Below are positions 8,044-15,007 of a DNA stretch of 16,681 bases, in pieces. A program made the position numbers and the translations under genes. The stretch spans positions 1 through 16,681 of the forward strand of contig JAUVQZ010000035.1 in assembly GCA_030597865.1 (NCBI GenBank), given 5' to 3'. The notes under the pieces were generated by a model. The model saw nothing but the letters and a program-made list of their open reading frames with translations. It was not told where the DNA came from and searched no databases. Origin of the DNA: Pseudomonadota bacterium. Its GTDB lineage: Bacteria > Desulfobacterota > Desulfobulbia > Desulfobulbales > SURF-16. Position 1 is the first letter of the stretch; each line of letters begins with the position of its first letter.

Positions 8044-8921
8044 ATGGTCGAATACGATCAACAGATAACCAAGGCCTTGGCTGGCAACAGCCAGACCTTT
8101 GCTGCCTGTCCCCGGAACCGTTGGCGCCGGGTCCTGCGCATTGTTGGCGTCAACCTCCTGGCCATGGTCATAATCATGGTCATCTGGCAGCTTGTGGCCC
8201 TGTGGATCGGTCATTCCCGGGGGGTCACCTTTCCATCCCCCTTGCAGACCTGGACGCGGCTCTTGACGTTCTTTGTCGGCGGTGAAGGCCTCTATGGTCA
8301 ATCCATCTATCAACATCTCCTGGCCTCCCTGGGCCGTTGGGCCACGGGCTACCTGGTGGCGGTCTTTGTCGGCATTATGATCGGTCTGCTGCTGGGGGGC
8401 TCGGCCAGCCTTAACGAGATATGCATGCCAGTTTTCCATGTGCTGCAGTTGATTCCTGGCCTGGCCTGGCCTGGATCCCCATTGCCCTGTTGCTCTTTGG
8501 CCTGGGAGACGCCTCCACCATATTCATGATCTTTATCATGGGACTGACGCCGATCATCATTAATACCGCTGGCGGCATCCGCAGCATACCGCCCATCTAT
8601 ATCAAAAGCGCCCGGATGATGGGGGCCACGAGATTCCTCATCTTTTTCAGGGTAATGCTGCCGGCAGCCACCCTGGCCATCGTCACTGGCCTGCGTATCG
8701 GCCTGGCCAACTCCTGGCGGGTGTTGATTGCCGCTGAAATGATCGTGGGGGCCGGGGTGGGACTGGGCTATGCAATCATCCAATCGAGATGGTCCCTGGA
8801 CTTTGAGGCCGCCTTTGTCTGTGTTGTGATCATCTGTGTCATCGGCCTGGTGGTGGAAAAACTGGGTTTTGAGGTGGTGGAAAAACGGATTATGGCCCAA
8901 ATGGGGCTGGGGCAGGATTGA
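8044..8921 (+). pseudogene. ABC importer permease (NitT/TauT type), frameshifted by a 5-bp repeat
   Basis: Inner-membrane permease of the nitrate/sulfonate/taurine ABC family. From ATG 8044 (AGGAAG about 10 nt upstream) the frame runs through membrane helices (VNLLAMVIIMVIWQLVALWI and GYLVAVFVGIMIGLLLGG) to FHVLQLIPGLAW, then turns to nonsense and stops at 8529. The rest of the protein continues in another frame to TGA 8919-8921, starting WIPIALLLFGLGDAS and containing the cytoplasmic coupling loop (KSARMMGATRFLIFFRVMLP). The break is exactly at four tandem CCTGG units (8455-8474); three units would give a continuous 290-residue protein. So the gene is intact except for one extra 5-bp unit. 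It may be phase-variable, a recent mutation or a sequencing error. The ATPase gene starts 1 nt after its stop. Confidence 0.9.
8455..8474 (+). repeat. (CCTGG)4 tandem repeat inside the permease gene
   Basis: Four uninterrupted CCTGG units between ATT and ATCCCC. Removing one unit restores IPGLAWIP in a single frame, so the tract length decides whether the permease is read through. Short tandem repeats in coding sequence are typical slipped-strand sites, although four units is short for rapid switching. Confidence 0.95.
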
Positions 8922-8922
8922 T

Positions 8923-9693
8923 ATGGTGCTGGAATGCCGCAATGTCAGCAAGGTCTATGTCAACCGTAAGCTGGGCCATGGTGTGGTGGCCCTCAATGAC
9001 ATTAACCTGACCATTGCCAAAAATGAGTTTGTCTGCATTATCGGCCCCAGTGGTTGCGGCAAGTCCTCCCTCTTGCACATGATTGCCGGTTTTGAGCGGC
9101 CCACCAGGGGAAGCATTCGTCTTCATAATGAGGAGATCAGCGGTCCCTCCCCTGAGCGTGGCGTGGTGTTTCAGGAGTCAAGCCTGTTGCCCTGGAAGTC
9201 GGTACGGGAAAATATCGAATTCGGTCTGGCCATACAGGGGTGTCCCAGGTCAGAGCGGCAAGATATTGCCGGCCGCTACCTGAATATTGTCGGACTGCAG
9301 GGCTTTGACCATGCCCGGCCCCATGAACTGTCCGGCGGCATGAAGCAGAAGGTGGCCATTGCCAGAACCCTGGCCCTGGATCCGGCCATCCTCCTCATGG
9401 ATGAGCCCTTTGGGGCCCTGGATGAACAGACCAGAAAACGACTGGATTTTGAGCTGCTGGAGCTGTGGCAGCAGCGCCAGAAAACCATTCTCTTTGTGAC
9501 CCACTCCATTGAAGAGGCAATACTGTTGGCTGACCGGATCATCCTCCTCACGGTCAGGCCGGGCCGGATACAGCTGGATCTGGAGCTATCTTTGCCCCGG
9601 CCCCGTAATCTCTTTAGCAAAGAGGTGGTGGAAATTCGTCAGCAGCTCCTTGCAGAACTCATGCTGTGCTGCCCGCCCGGGCAACCGGTCTGA
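8923..9693 (+). CDS. ABC importer ATPase (NitT/TauT type)
   Basis: 256 residues from ATG 8923, preceded by GGGGCAGG and 1 nt after the permease stop; an upstream in-frame start at 8836 lies within the permease and was discarded. This is the cytoplasmic subunit that drives uptake by ATP hydrolysis. It has Walker A GPSGCGKS (41-48), Q-loop Gln84 in VVFQESSLLPW, the signature LSGGMKQKVAIARTL (136-150), Walker B ILLMDEPFGALD (156-167) and the switch His194 in THSIEEA. The motifs are complete and the length is normal for SsuB/TauB/ThiZ-like ATPases. The ATPase is intact although its partner permease is frameshifted. The binding lipoprotein follows after 83 nt. The substrate cannot be read from an ATPase. 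Confidence 0.95.
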   Translation: MVLECRNVSKVYVNRKLGHGVVALNDINLTIAKNEFVCIIGPSGCGKSSLLHMIAGFERPTRGSIRLHNEEISGPSPERGVVFQESSLLPWKSVRENIEFGLAIQGCPRSERQDIAGRYLNIVGLQGFDHARPHELSGGMKQKVAIARTLALDPAILLMDEPFGALDEQTRKRLDFELLELWQQRQKTILFVTHSIEEAILLADRIILLTVRPGRIQLDLELSLPRPRNLFSKEVVEIRQQLLAELMLCCPPGQPV

Positions 9694-9776
9694 GGTAAGG
9701 GCTTCAGGCATGGTGGTTATACATCCTGGGGTGCAGTTTATTGATCGCTATCACTCTGAGTAAAGAAAGGACACCT

Positions 9777-10760
9777 ATGAATGTAAAGACAGAAAACAAG
9801 CGGGGATCCCGGCGGGCCAGGCTGCTTGTCCTGCTGGCTGTGGTGATGATCGCCTTTGGCGGCGTGTCATGTTCCCCGGCCGGCAAGGGCGATGAAGGGC
9901 TGACCATCACCCTTGCCTATCAGGATCGGGTGGCAGATGCCGCCTCGATAATCGCTGTTAACAAGGGGTTCTTTGCTGCTGAAGGCCTGGATGTCCGGCC
10001 CATGATTTTCTCCAGCGGCCCGGCCTGCACCGAGGCCCTCATCTACGGCAACGCTGATTTTGGCACCATGGGCGACACCACTGCCATTATAGCCACCAGT
10101 CAGGGCAGGGGGCTTACCATTATTGCCTCCCACGGCGGCGGCGAACACCGGCACCGGCTGGTGGTGGCCAAGGAGGGCCGGTTCAAGACGATCCATGACC
10201 TGGAGGGCAAGAGAATCGGGGTCAAGAAGGGCAGCTCCAGCCATGGCGGCCTGTTGCTGCTGGCCCGGCAACAGGGGCTGGATTTCAGTGATGAGATCAT
10301 TGATCTGGCCCCCCGGGATCAGCTTCTGGCCCTGGCCACCGGCGAGCTTGATGCCATGGTGGCCAGTGAGCCCACCCCATCCAAGGCCGAGGCCGACGGC
10401 TTTGGCCGTCAGCTCACCACCCTGGGCGGCCTGGGTAACACCTACCCTATCTTTCTCCTGGTCAATGGTAAGTTTGCCGCTGCCCATCCGGATTTGGTTG
10501 CCAAGATGATTAAGGGCCTAAGCAGGGCAACGGCCTTTATTGCCGATCATCCGGAGGAGGCCGCAGCCATTCAGGCAGCCCAAAGCGGACTGGCCCCGGG
10601 GGTGATAGGCAGGGCCATGGCCTATCATCATTATGGATTAAGCCTGGATGACTCGGTGCAGGACAGCCTGGCGGTCACCGCTCGGTTTCTTAAGGATACC
10701 GGTCGGATAAACCGTCTGCCTGCCTGGGATGAGGTCATTGACCGCCGCTATCTGCCTTAG
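9777..10760 (+). CDS. ABC importer substrate-binding lipoprotein (NMT1/SsuA-like)
   Basis: 327 residues from ATG 9777, which has AAAGGA about six bases upstream; the ATG at 9741 lacks this and would displace the signal sequence. The N-terminus is basic, then hydrophobic (RLLVLLAVVMIAFGGVSC), with Cys32 as the likely lipid-anchored residue. The mature part opens ITLAYQDRVADAASIIAVNK, then GFFAAEGLDV and NADFGTMGDT, the standard order in the NMT1/SsuA/TauA family that binds nitrate, sulfonates, taurine, thiamine precursors and similar small molecules. KRIGVKKGSSSHGGLLLLAR and LDAMVASEPTPSKAE mark the second lobe. It completes the permease-ATPase-SBP operon. Ligand identity is not predictable from the residues visible. 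Confidence 0.93.
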   Translation: MNVKTENKRGSRRARLLVLLAVVMIAFGGVSCSPAGKGDEGLTITLAYQDRVADAASIIAVNKGFFAAEGLDVRPMIFSSGPACTEALIYGNADFGTMGDTTAIIATSQGRGLTIIASHGGGEHRHRLVVAKEGRFKTIHDLEGKRIGVKKGSSSHGGLLLLARQQGLDFSDEIIDLAPRDQLLALATGELDAMVASEPTPSKAEADGFGRQLTTLGGLGNTYPIFLLVNGKFAAAHPDLVAKMIKGLSRATAFIADHPEEAAAIQAAQSGLAPGVIGRAMAYHHYGLSLDDSVQDSLAVTARFLKDTGRINRLPAWDEVIDRRYLP

Positions 10761-10821
10761 CTATTCCTTCTTGTCCTGGCCATTGCTCAATGGGCCATTG
10801 TTGACTCCCCCTGATTGAGGC

Positions 10822-11044
10822 AAAAAAAAGGTTCATCATCGAAGTCCGGGAAGACTATCTATTAAAACACAGAGGCACAAAGGCACAGAGGCTTTCTTTT
10901 TGCAATCCCTCTGTGTCTCTGTGCCCCTGTGTTTGGCAAGATGGTTAGCCGCGACTTTGAAGGCTGATGTCCTCCCCCTCCCAGGCCTTTCTTCCGTAGT
11001 TTCCGTGGCAAAAACAAGGTCATTCCCATAAATTGACGCAGAGC
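10822..11044. repeat. Long direct repeat, copy A (with palindrome copy 2)
   Basis: About 223 bp that recur at 11307-11527 with high identity by eye, from AAAAAAGGTTCATCATCGAA through GTTAGCCGCGACTTTGAAGG to ATTGACG and GAGC. The centre (10865-10934) is a CACAGAG-type hairpin with 27-base arms and three mismatches. Each copy is followed directly by a terminator. No frame in it is conserved between copies in a way that suggests protein. Between the lipoprotein stop (10760) and this repeat lies only a weak hairpin near 10778-10796. Confidence 0.85.
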
Positions 11045-11084
11045 AAAAAAAAAGGCCGATGCCTGGGAGGGGCATCGGCCTTTT
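11045..11084. terminator. Bidirectional intrinsic terminator, copy A
   Basis: A perfect 10-bp stem GGCCGATGCC / GGCATCGGCC (11054-11063 and 11071-11080) with loop TGGGAGG. Nine A residues on the left give T9 on the minus strand, and TTTT follows on the plus strand. It aligns with the terminator at 7259-7298, but the stem bases differ on both arms in a compensating way. It would stop minus-strand read-through from the receptor region and, less strongly, plus-strand transcripts from the ABC operon. Confidence 0.75.
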
Positions 11085-11201
11085 CCACCCTCTTTTTAGG
11101 GAAGGTGAGAAGAGAAAAAAAATGAAGAAAGGAGTGATTGCATCTTCATGCAGTCTTGTAGGGGAGACTCGCCACCCAGTAAAGGGTTCCAATTTTTTTC
11201 T
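11085..11201. repeat. Repeated block with possible structured RNA, copy A
   Basis: Counterpart of 7299-7411. It keeps the AATGAAGAAAGGAGTGA core, the TGCAT/ATGCA stem (minus-strand loop GAAG), an AGTCT/AGACT stem and the ACCC/GGGT stem, while the bases between differ. A plus-strand frame from ATG 11122 runs 59 codons (MKKGVIASSCSLVGETRHP at its start) but loses resemblance to the 14-codon frame of the other copy after 13 residues, so protein coding is doubtful. The next 105 bases (11202-11306) show nothing recognisable. Confidence 0.5.
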
Positions 11202-11306
11202 TTTTTTCTCAAAACCCAACCTGCCAGCTTGGGCTATCCTGTTGAAATTAGGCCAATCGGTGTTGGTGGGGTGGGGGCCAAAGTTTTTTAGGGTCCCGTG
11301 AAAGGT

Positions 11307-11527
11307 AAAAAAAGGTTCATCATCGAAGTCCGGGAAGACGCTTTGTTAAACACAAAGGCACAGAGACACAGAGGCTTTCTTTTTGCCATCCCTCTGTGTC
11401 TCTGTGCCTTTGTGTTTGGCAAGATGGTTAGCCGCGACTTTGAAGGCTGACAGCCTCCCCCTCCCAGGCATTTCTGCCGTGGTCTCCGTGGCAAAAACAA
11501 AGTCATTCCCACAGATTGACGAAGAGC
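11307..11527. repeat. Long direct repeat, copy B
   Basis: Second copy of the 10822-11044 repeat, about 260 bp from the end of the first. It differs by scattered substitutions and by TATCTATTAAAA versus GCTTTGTTAAA before the palindrome. It is followed by a terminator unrelated in stem sequence to that of copy A. Very similar blocks this close together point to a recent local duplication or to a family of intergenic elements. Confidence 0.85.
11348..11417. repeat. Perfect 27-bp inverted repeat (CACAGAG type, copy 3)
   Basis: The left arm (11348-11374, beginning AAACACAAAGGCACAG) and right arm (11391-11417, ending CTGTGCCTTTGTGTTT) are exact reverse complements over 27 bases around a 16-base loop. 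It lies in the middle of direct repeat B. The equivalent hairpin in repeat A has three mismatches and that between adk and trmFO has several. Confidence 0.95.
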
Positions 11528-11529
11528 CC

Positions 11530-11561
11530 AAAAAAAGGGGGGAGGCAAGACGCCTCCCCCC
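11530..11561 (-). terminator. Intrinsic terminator of the small-peptide gene
   Basis: On the minus strand a perfect 10-bp stem GGGGGGAGGC / GCCTCCCCCC (11561-11552 and 11546-11537) with a 5-base loop is followed by seven T residues. It begins about 28 bases after the stop codon of the 31-residue peptide, a typical position, and closes the receptor-peptide transcript. Confidence 0.88.
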
Positions 11562-11589
11562 TCTTCATGTTTAGCCTGTGGTTGTGGCC

Positions 11590-11685
11590 TTAGCGCACCG
11601 CATTGGGTCCACTATTACAACAAGTTGACGACTGGGCCACCTGCTGGACAGAAACTCCTCTGTTGACAATAACGATCTTTTTCAT
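11590..11685 (-). CDS. Small Cys-Cys peptide, 31 residues, unknown function
   Basis: ATG at 11683-11685, stop TAA at 11590-11592. GGGGG lies five bases upstream of the ATG and an intrinsic terminator follows the stop, so it has the full layout of a small gene. The peptide begins MKKIVIVNRGVSVQQ, has a small polar middle (AQSS), then Thr-Cys-Cys-Asn-Ser-Gly-Pro, and ends Asn-Ala-Val-Arg. It has no signal peptide or membrane segment. It sits 91 bp downstream of the TonB receptor gene on the same strand; the gap holds a short hairpin (GTTGCCC/GGGCAAC, 11716-11732). A basic, hydrophobic first half with cysteines near the C-terminus is the form of a ribosomally made precursor peptide, or of a metal-binding miniprotein. 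No modifying enzyme is visible nearby, so this is inference. I do not recognise a family. Confidence 0.6.
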   Translation of the reverse strand: MKKIVIVNRGVSVQQVAQSSTCCNSGPNAVR

Positions 11686-11715
11686 AGCTACCCCCATAAA
11701 GAGATTGAAGAAGAT

Positions 11716-11732
11716 GTTGCCCGCTGGGCAAC
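11716..11732 (-). other. Short hairpin between receptor and peptide genes
   Basis: A perfect 7-bp stem GTTGCCC/GGGCAAC with a 3-base loop, 31 bases before the peptide ATG. It has no T-run, so it is not a classical terminator. It could set the ratio of receptor to peptide message or protect a processed end. Confidence 0.4.
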
Positions 11733-11776
11733 AATATTTAACAACTCCGAGATGTTACCATGGTTAGCTGAAAAAA

Positions 11777-13657
11777 TCAAAAATGGAATTTCATCCCAGC
11801 CTCCAGCCAGCGCGGGCTGTTTTTAAAAAAATCATCCGCAAACTGGCTGTCATTGGTCAGGTTATGGCCCACCAGGAAGAGGTCGGCCCGGCGCCTATCG
11901 TCCTGCCAGATGGTCCTGGTGGCGCTCAGTCCCCAGATAAGGGAGTTGTCCTCCGGGTTCCAGGCCTCCTTGGCATCAAGGGTGCCATAGTTGGCGTAAT
12001 GACCGCTGAGCACCAGGGTGATAATGTCCGGGTTGTCATAGGTGAGGATGATATTGGCCTCCTGCTGGATGCCATGCTCATTATCCATATTAGAGATGTG
12101 GCTATAGGTGTAGTTGACGGCCAGGGTGAGATCGTGCCAGGGCAGGGTCTCCACCTCCACCTCAAGGCCGGCCCGTTCCTCCTCACCGATATTTTCATAT
12201 TGTGGGGTAGTGGGTCGGTCTGGGAAGACATCCTTGGCATCATGGTAGAAGAGGGTGGTCTTGAGGCGGCAGAACCTGATTGCCGTGGTCTCGATGCCGG
12301 CCTGGTAGGACCAGACCAGCTCCGGATCAAGGTCCTCGTTGGCATACCAGTCACCGTCTTCCTCGTCCGTGTAGGTCACCGGCGGTTTGCGGAAGCCGCG
12401 GGAGATGCTGGCCCGCAGCAGGGTGTCAGGGGTAAGGAGATAGGTGGCGCCCAGGCTGGGACTCAAGACATCCTTGACCTCGTTTGAGGTGTCCAGACGG
12501 AGGCCGGGGATGACGGTGAGCCTGCCCAAACGGATGGTGTCGTTGATGTAATAGGCCAGCAGGTCCTCACTGAGGTGATTCGGGGCCGTGGCAGCTAGCT
12601 CATCATGGAGCTTTATCTCGTTACGGAGATAATCCACCCCCATGACAATCTCCTGATTGGCCAGGGACCAGTTGAGGCGGCCACTCAGCCCCTCGGAGTC
12701 CTGCCTGTCCGTATCATCCCACCAGACGCTGCCATCGGAGAGGCCAAAGCCCCTCCGGTTGAAATCATTATCGTAGCGATAGCCGTTGACATGGAAGTTG
12801 AGGTTACTGGTCAGTTGGGCATCAAAGCTGGCGGTGAGGAAGAGGTTACGATCATCGGTATACTCCTCAAAGCCCAAGACGGGGAAATAACCGGCCTTAT
12901 AATCCGGGGCCGAGTAGCCAGCCGTGACCAGCAGCTCCATGGCGGCCGGCAGCTCCAGATCCACCTTGGCGTAAAAGGATGTATTGTCAAAGTCCTTGTC
13001 ATCCTTGAGGCCGTCCGATTTCTGGGTGGCAGCGGAGAGATAATAACCAAACTTAGAGAAACGGCCGGCCAGCTCCCCACTATAATCCTGACTGGCAAAC
13101 TCGCCGTGGGAGACGTGGATCGAGCCGGTGGGTTGCAAGGAGTCACCGGTGTCCTTGGTGATGATGTTGATCACCCCGCCCAGGGCCGAGCCCCAGGTGG
13201 AGGAGGCAGCGCCCTTGATCACCTCGATACGCTTGACAATACGGATGGGCACAATATTGGCATAACTCAGGTCCTGGGTGGCCTTGGAGATCTTCACCCC
13301 GTCCAGAAAGACCGCCACCTGCTGATAGGAGGAGCCATGGATGGTGAGAAAGGCGTTGCCGTTAAAGTCCTGACCCGCATAGCCCACATAGACCCCGGCC
13401 AGCCGATTGAGGACGTCATCGATATTATGGGCGTTCATCCGCTCGATCTGGGCAGCGGTGATGATGGTGACGTTCTCGGCCACCTGGGTGATGGGTTTGG
13501 CGACCCTGGTGGCTGACTCCACCATGACCACCTCATCAAAGTAGAGGTTAAGGAACTCATCGTCATTATCCTGGCCAGTCGCCTCACCAGCCAGACACGC
13601 ATTGGAGGCCAGGGCCATGCTGAGCCACACCCCTCCACAGATTAAACGTTTTTTCAT
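11777..13657 (-). CDS. TonB-dependent outer-membrane receptor
   Basis: 626 residues, on the short side for this family but complete. GAGGGGGGAGAG lies directly before the ATG. The signal peptide (MKKRLICGGVWLSMALASNA) is probably cut after Ala23. A TonB-box-like EVVMV is at 42-46. The plug domain (about 50-168) has TIITAAQIERMNAHNIDDVL, VAVFLDGVKI, RIEVIKGAASSTWGSALGGV and INIITKD, as in BtuB/CirA-type receptors. The rest is a beta-barrel of alternating aromatic strands ending in Phe (AGMKFHF), the usual signal for outer-membrane insertion. Such proteins import chelated metals, cobalamin or other scarce compounds using TonB energy. I see no cobalamin riboswitch or Fur box upstream, so the ligand is unknown. 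It is divergent from the binding-protein/kinase pair and followed by the small-peptide gene. Confidence 0.95.
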   Translation of the reverse strand: MKKRLICGGVWLSMALASNACLAGEATGQDNDDEFLNLYFDEVVMVESATRVAKPITQVAENVTIITAAQIERMNAHNIDDVLNRLAGVYVGYAGQDFNGNAFLTIHGSSYQQVAVFLDGVKISKATQDLSYANIVPIRIVKRIEVIKGAASSTWGSALGGVINIITKDTGDSLQPTGSIHVSHGEFASQDYSGELAGRFSKFGYYLSAATQKSDGLKDDKDFDNTSFYAKVDLELPAAMELLVTAGYSAPDYKAGYFPVLGFEEYTDDRNLFLTASFDAQLTSNLNFHVNGYRYDNDFNRRGFGLSDGSVWWDDTDRQDSEGLSGRLNWSLANQEIVMGVDYLRNEIKLHDELAATAPNHLSEDLLAYYINDTIRLGRLTVIPGLRLDTSNEVKDVLSPSLGATYLLTPDTLLRASISRGFRKPPVTYTDEEDGDWYANEDLDPELVWSYQAGIETTAIRFCRLKTTLFYHDAKDVFPDRPTTPQYENIGEEERAGLEVEVETLPWHDLTLAVNYTYSHISNMDNEHGIQQEANIILTYDNPDIITLVLSGHYANYGTLDAKEAWNPEDNSLIWGLSATRTIWQDDRRRADLFLVGHNLTNDSQFADDFFKNSPRWLEAGMKFHF

Positions 13658-13757
13658 CTCTCCCCCCTCAAATATCTAGAACACTGGCGCCCCGGTTCCT
13701 TGACAATCTCGACCGGGCCGATATCAGCAGTAACTTTATCACAATGGCCAAATCAGA

Positions 13758-13786
13758 CTTATAAAAAACTACGATGTTTTATTCAA
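13758..13786 (-). promoter_or_regulatory. Sigma70-type promoter for the TonB receptor
   Basis: On the minus strand TTGAAT (13786-13781), a 17-base spacer and TATAAG (13763-13758). The predicted start is near 13751, leaving a leader of about 94 bases before the receptor ATG. Sequence evidence only. Confidence 0.6.
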
Positions 13787-13836
13787 CTGATTTCCCATAA
13801 CATGTTGAAAATCCGACCAGAAACAACCCATCAACC

Positions 13837-13864
13837 TGTCAGGCGCCACCCCCTGCGCCTGACA
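13837..13864. promoter_or_regulatory. Perfect 10-bp hairpin in the divergent intergenic region
   Basis: TGTCAGGCGC and GCGCCTGACA flank an 8-base C-rich loop. It lies about 50 bases upstream of the receptor promoter's -35 box and about 230 bases before the plus-strand binding-protein gene. It has no T-run, so it is more likely an operator-like palindrome or a small repeat than a terminator. The rest of the 438-bp intergenic region has no supported gene. Confidence 0.4.
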
Positions 13865-14095
13865 ACATATTGCAATAATCTCGCAAAAATGTTTAGGGTT
13901 ATTTTGTTTTTCTATTTCAATGGATAGCGATATTTCGAGTCATAATGCCCCGGAAAGCAGCAGCCATGACATACTGCCACTTGTCGGTGATAATTTCTCC
14001 TATTCCCATAATTTCCATGGCAGGTTGAAGGCAGCTTAATCATTTTTACTGTTCCCTGAACACCCTTGTCCCTGCAGAGGAAACCTTTGCCCTTG

Positions 14096-15007
14096 ATGCC
14101 CAGAAAATTCTGCCTTATCATCATCCTCCTTCTCCAGACGGCCTCCTCTGCCCAAGCATATGAGATCGCTGCGGTGATATCGAGCAGGGCCAAACCATAC
14201 ACCTTGGCCCTGCAGGCCTTCCAGCAGCATTTCAACAAACTCTGTCCCAGCCGCGGCCTCAAATCCATCCAGCCGGATACAATTACGGTCTTCAGGCTGG
14301 ACAAAAAAGTAAACTCCACCCAGATCAGCCAAAAAATTCGGGCCGCAAAACCGGACCTTATCATTGCCTTTGGCAGCAAGGCCCTTTCCCTTGCTGCCAA
14401 AGGCGCCAGGAACACTCCAATTATCTACCTCCTGGTGCCGTCACCGGAGAATTTCTTAACCGGCAATGGCCAGGCCACCGGTGTCCTTCTGCAACCAGAG
14501 CCAGGGGTTGAGTTCCAGGCCCTCACCCCATTATTTCCTGCCGTTAACCGCATCGGCGTGGTTTACGACCCGGACAAGTCCACTGATCTTATCTCGGCCA
14601 CCATGGCGATGAACAGGGACCTCTCCTTTGTTCTCAGGCCTGTGGGTCAGGCCCGGGAGGTGGCCGGTGCCCTGCACGGACTGGCGGAAAAGGTTGACCT
14701 GGTCTGGATGCTTCCCGACACCACAAGCCTGACCCCCCAGTCAGAGAAGAGCTATTATCTCTTTTCCCTGCAGCATAAGATCCCCCTGCTCGCCTTTTCG
14801 GAAAAATATCTCAAAAGGGGGGCGACTTTCAGCGTCAGCCTTGATCTTGCAGAGATGGGAAAAAAAGCTGCCGAACTTGCCAAACGGATAAAAAACGGTG
14901 AAAGACCGTCAACCATCAGCCCGATCCGCATTGACCAGGTACGGCTCAAGACAAACCAGCTGATCGTCAACAAGCTTGGCCTCAAGGTAAAGGGGGCCGG
15001 CCAATGA
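14096..15007 (+). CDS. Periplasmic substrate-binding protein (ABC_sub_bind family)
   Basis: 303 residues from ATG 14096. The nearest ribosome-like site, GAGG at 14076-14079, is better spaced for TTG at 14087, so the true start may be three codons earlier. A signal peptide (MPRKFCLIIILLLQTASSAQA) is cut before YEIAAVISS. The body follows the ABC_sub_bind (DUF534-type) pattern: an Asn/Gln-rich first lobe, KPDLIIAFGSKALSLAAK, PIIYLLVPSP, FPAVNRIGVVYDPDKSTDLI, VDLVWMLPDTTSLTP and IPLLAFSEKYLKRGATFSVS. This family binds small ligands in the periplasm. No permease or ATPase is adjacent; instead the stop codon overlaps the start of a sensor kinase (ATGA), so it probably presents a ligand to that kinase rather than to a transporter. 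That role is an inference from the gene pairing. Confidence 0.9.
   Translation: MPRKFCLIIILLLQTASSAQAYEIAAVISSRAKPYTLALQAFQQHFNKLCPSRGLKSIQPDTITVFRLDKKVNSTQISQKIRAAKPDLIIAFGSKALSLAAKGARNTPIIYLLVPSPENFLTGNGQATGVLLQPEPGVEFQALTPLFPAVNRIGVVYDPDKSTDLISATMAMNRDLSFVLRPVGQAREVAGALHGLAEKVDLVWMLPDTTSLTPQSEKSYYLFSLQHKIPLLAFSEKYLKRGATFSVSLDLAEMGKKAAELAKRIKNGERPSTISPIRIDQVRLKTNQLIVNKLGLKVKGAGQ

Noticed and set aside
8455..8529. Programmed ribosomal frameshift in the permease
   Set aside because: There is no slippery heptamer. The exact +5 tandem duplication explains the frame change better.
10836..11219. 127-codon minus-strand frame, and a similar one at 11288-11548
   Set aside because: They translate the CACAGAG palindromes and terminators; the typical spurious products read LCLCV and GTETQRD.
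11059..11301. 80-codon plus-strand frame over the repeated block
   Set aside because: It starts inside a terminator hairpin, and the equivalent frame in the other copy stops after 14 codons. Low-complexity residues come from T-rich and A-rich tracts.
10822..11561. CRISPR array
   Set aside because: Repeats are long, only two, and spaced irregularly; there are no short repeats with unique spacers and no cas genes.
11590..11685. Methanobactin precursor gene
   Set aside because: The leader-plus-cysteine layout is only loosely similar and there is no MbnB or MbnC in the window; kept as an unknown peptide.
13658..13836. Cobalamin riboswitch upstream of the TonB receptor
   Set aside because: The conserved B12-box and GCCACTG core strings are absent from the leader and from the whole intergenic region.
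13920..14039. 39-residue plus-strand frame in the receptor/binding-protein intergenic region
   Set aside because: No ribosome site before the ATG, no terminator after it and no recognisable sequence.
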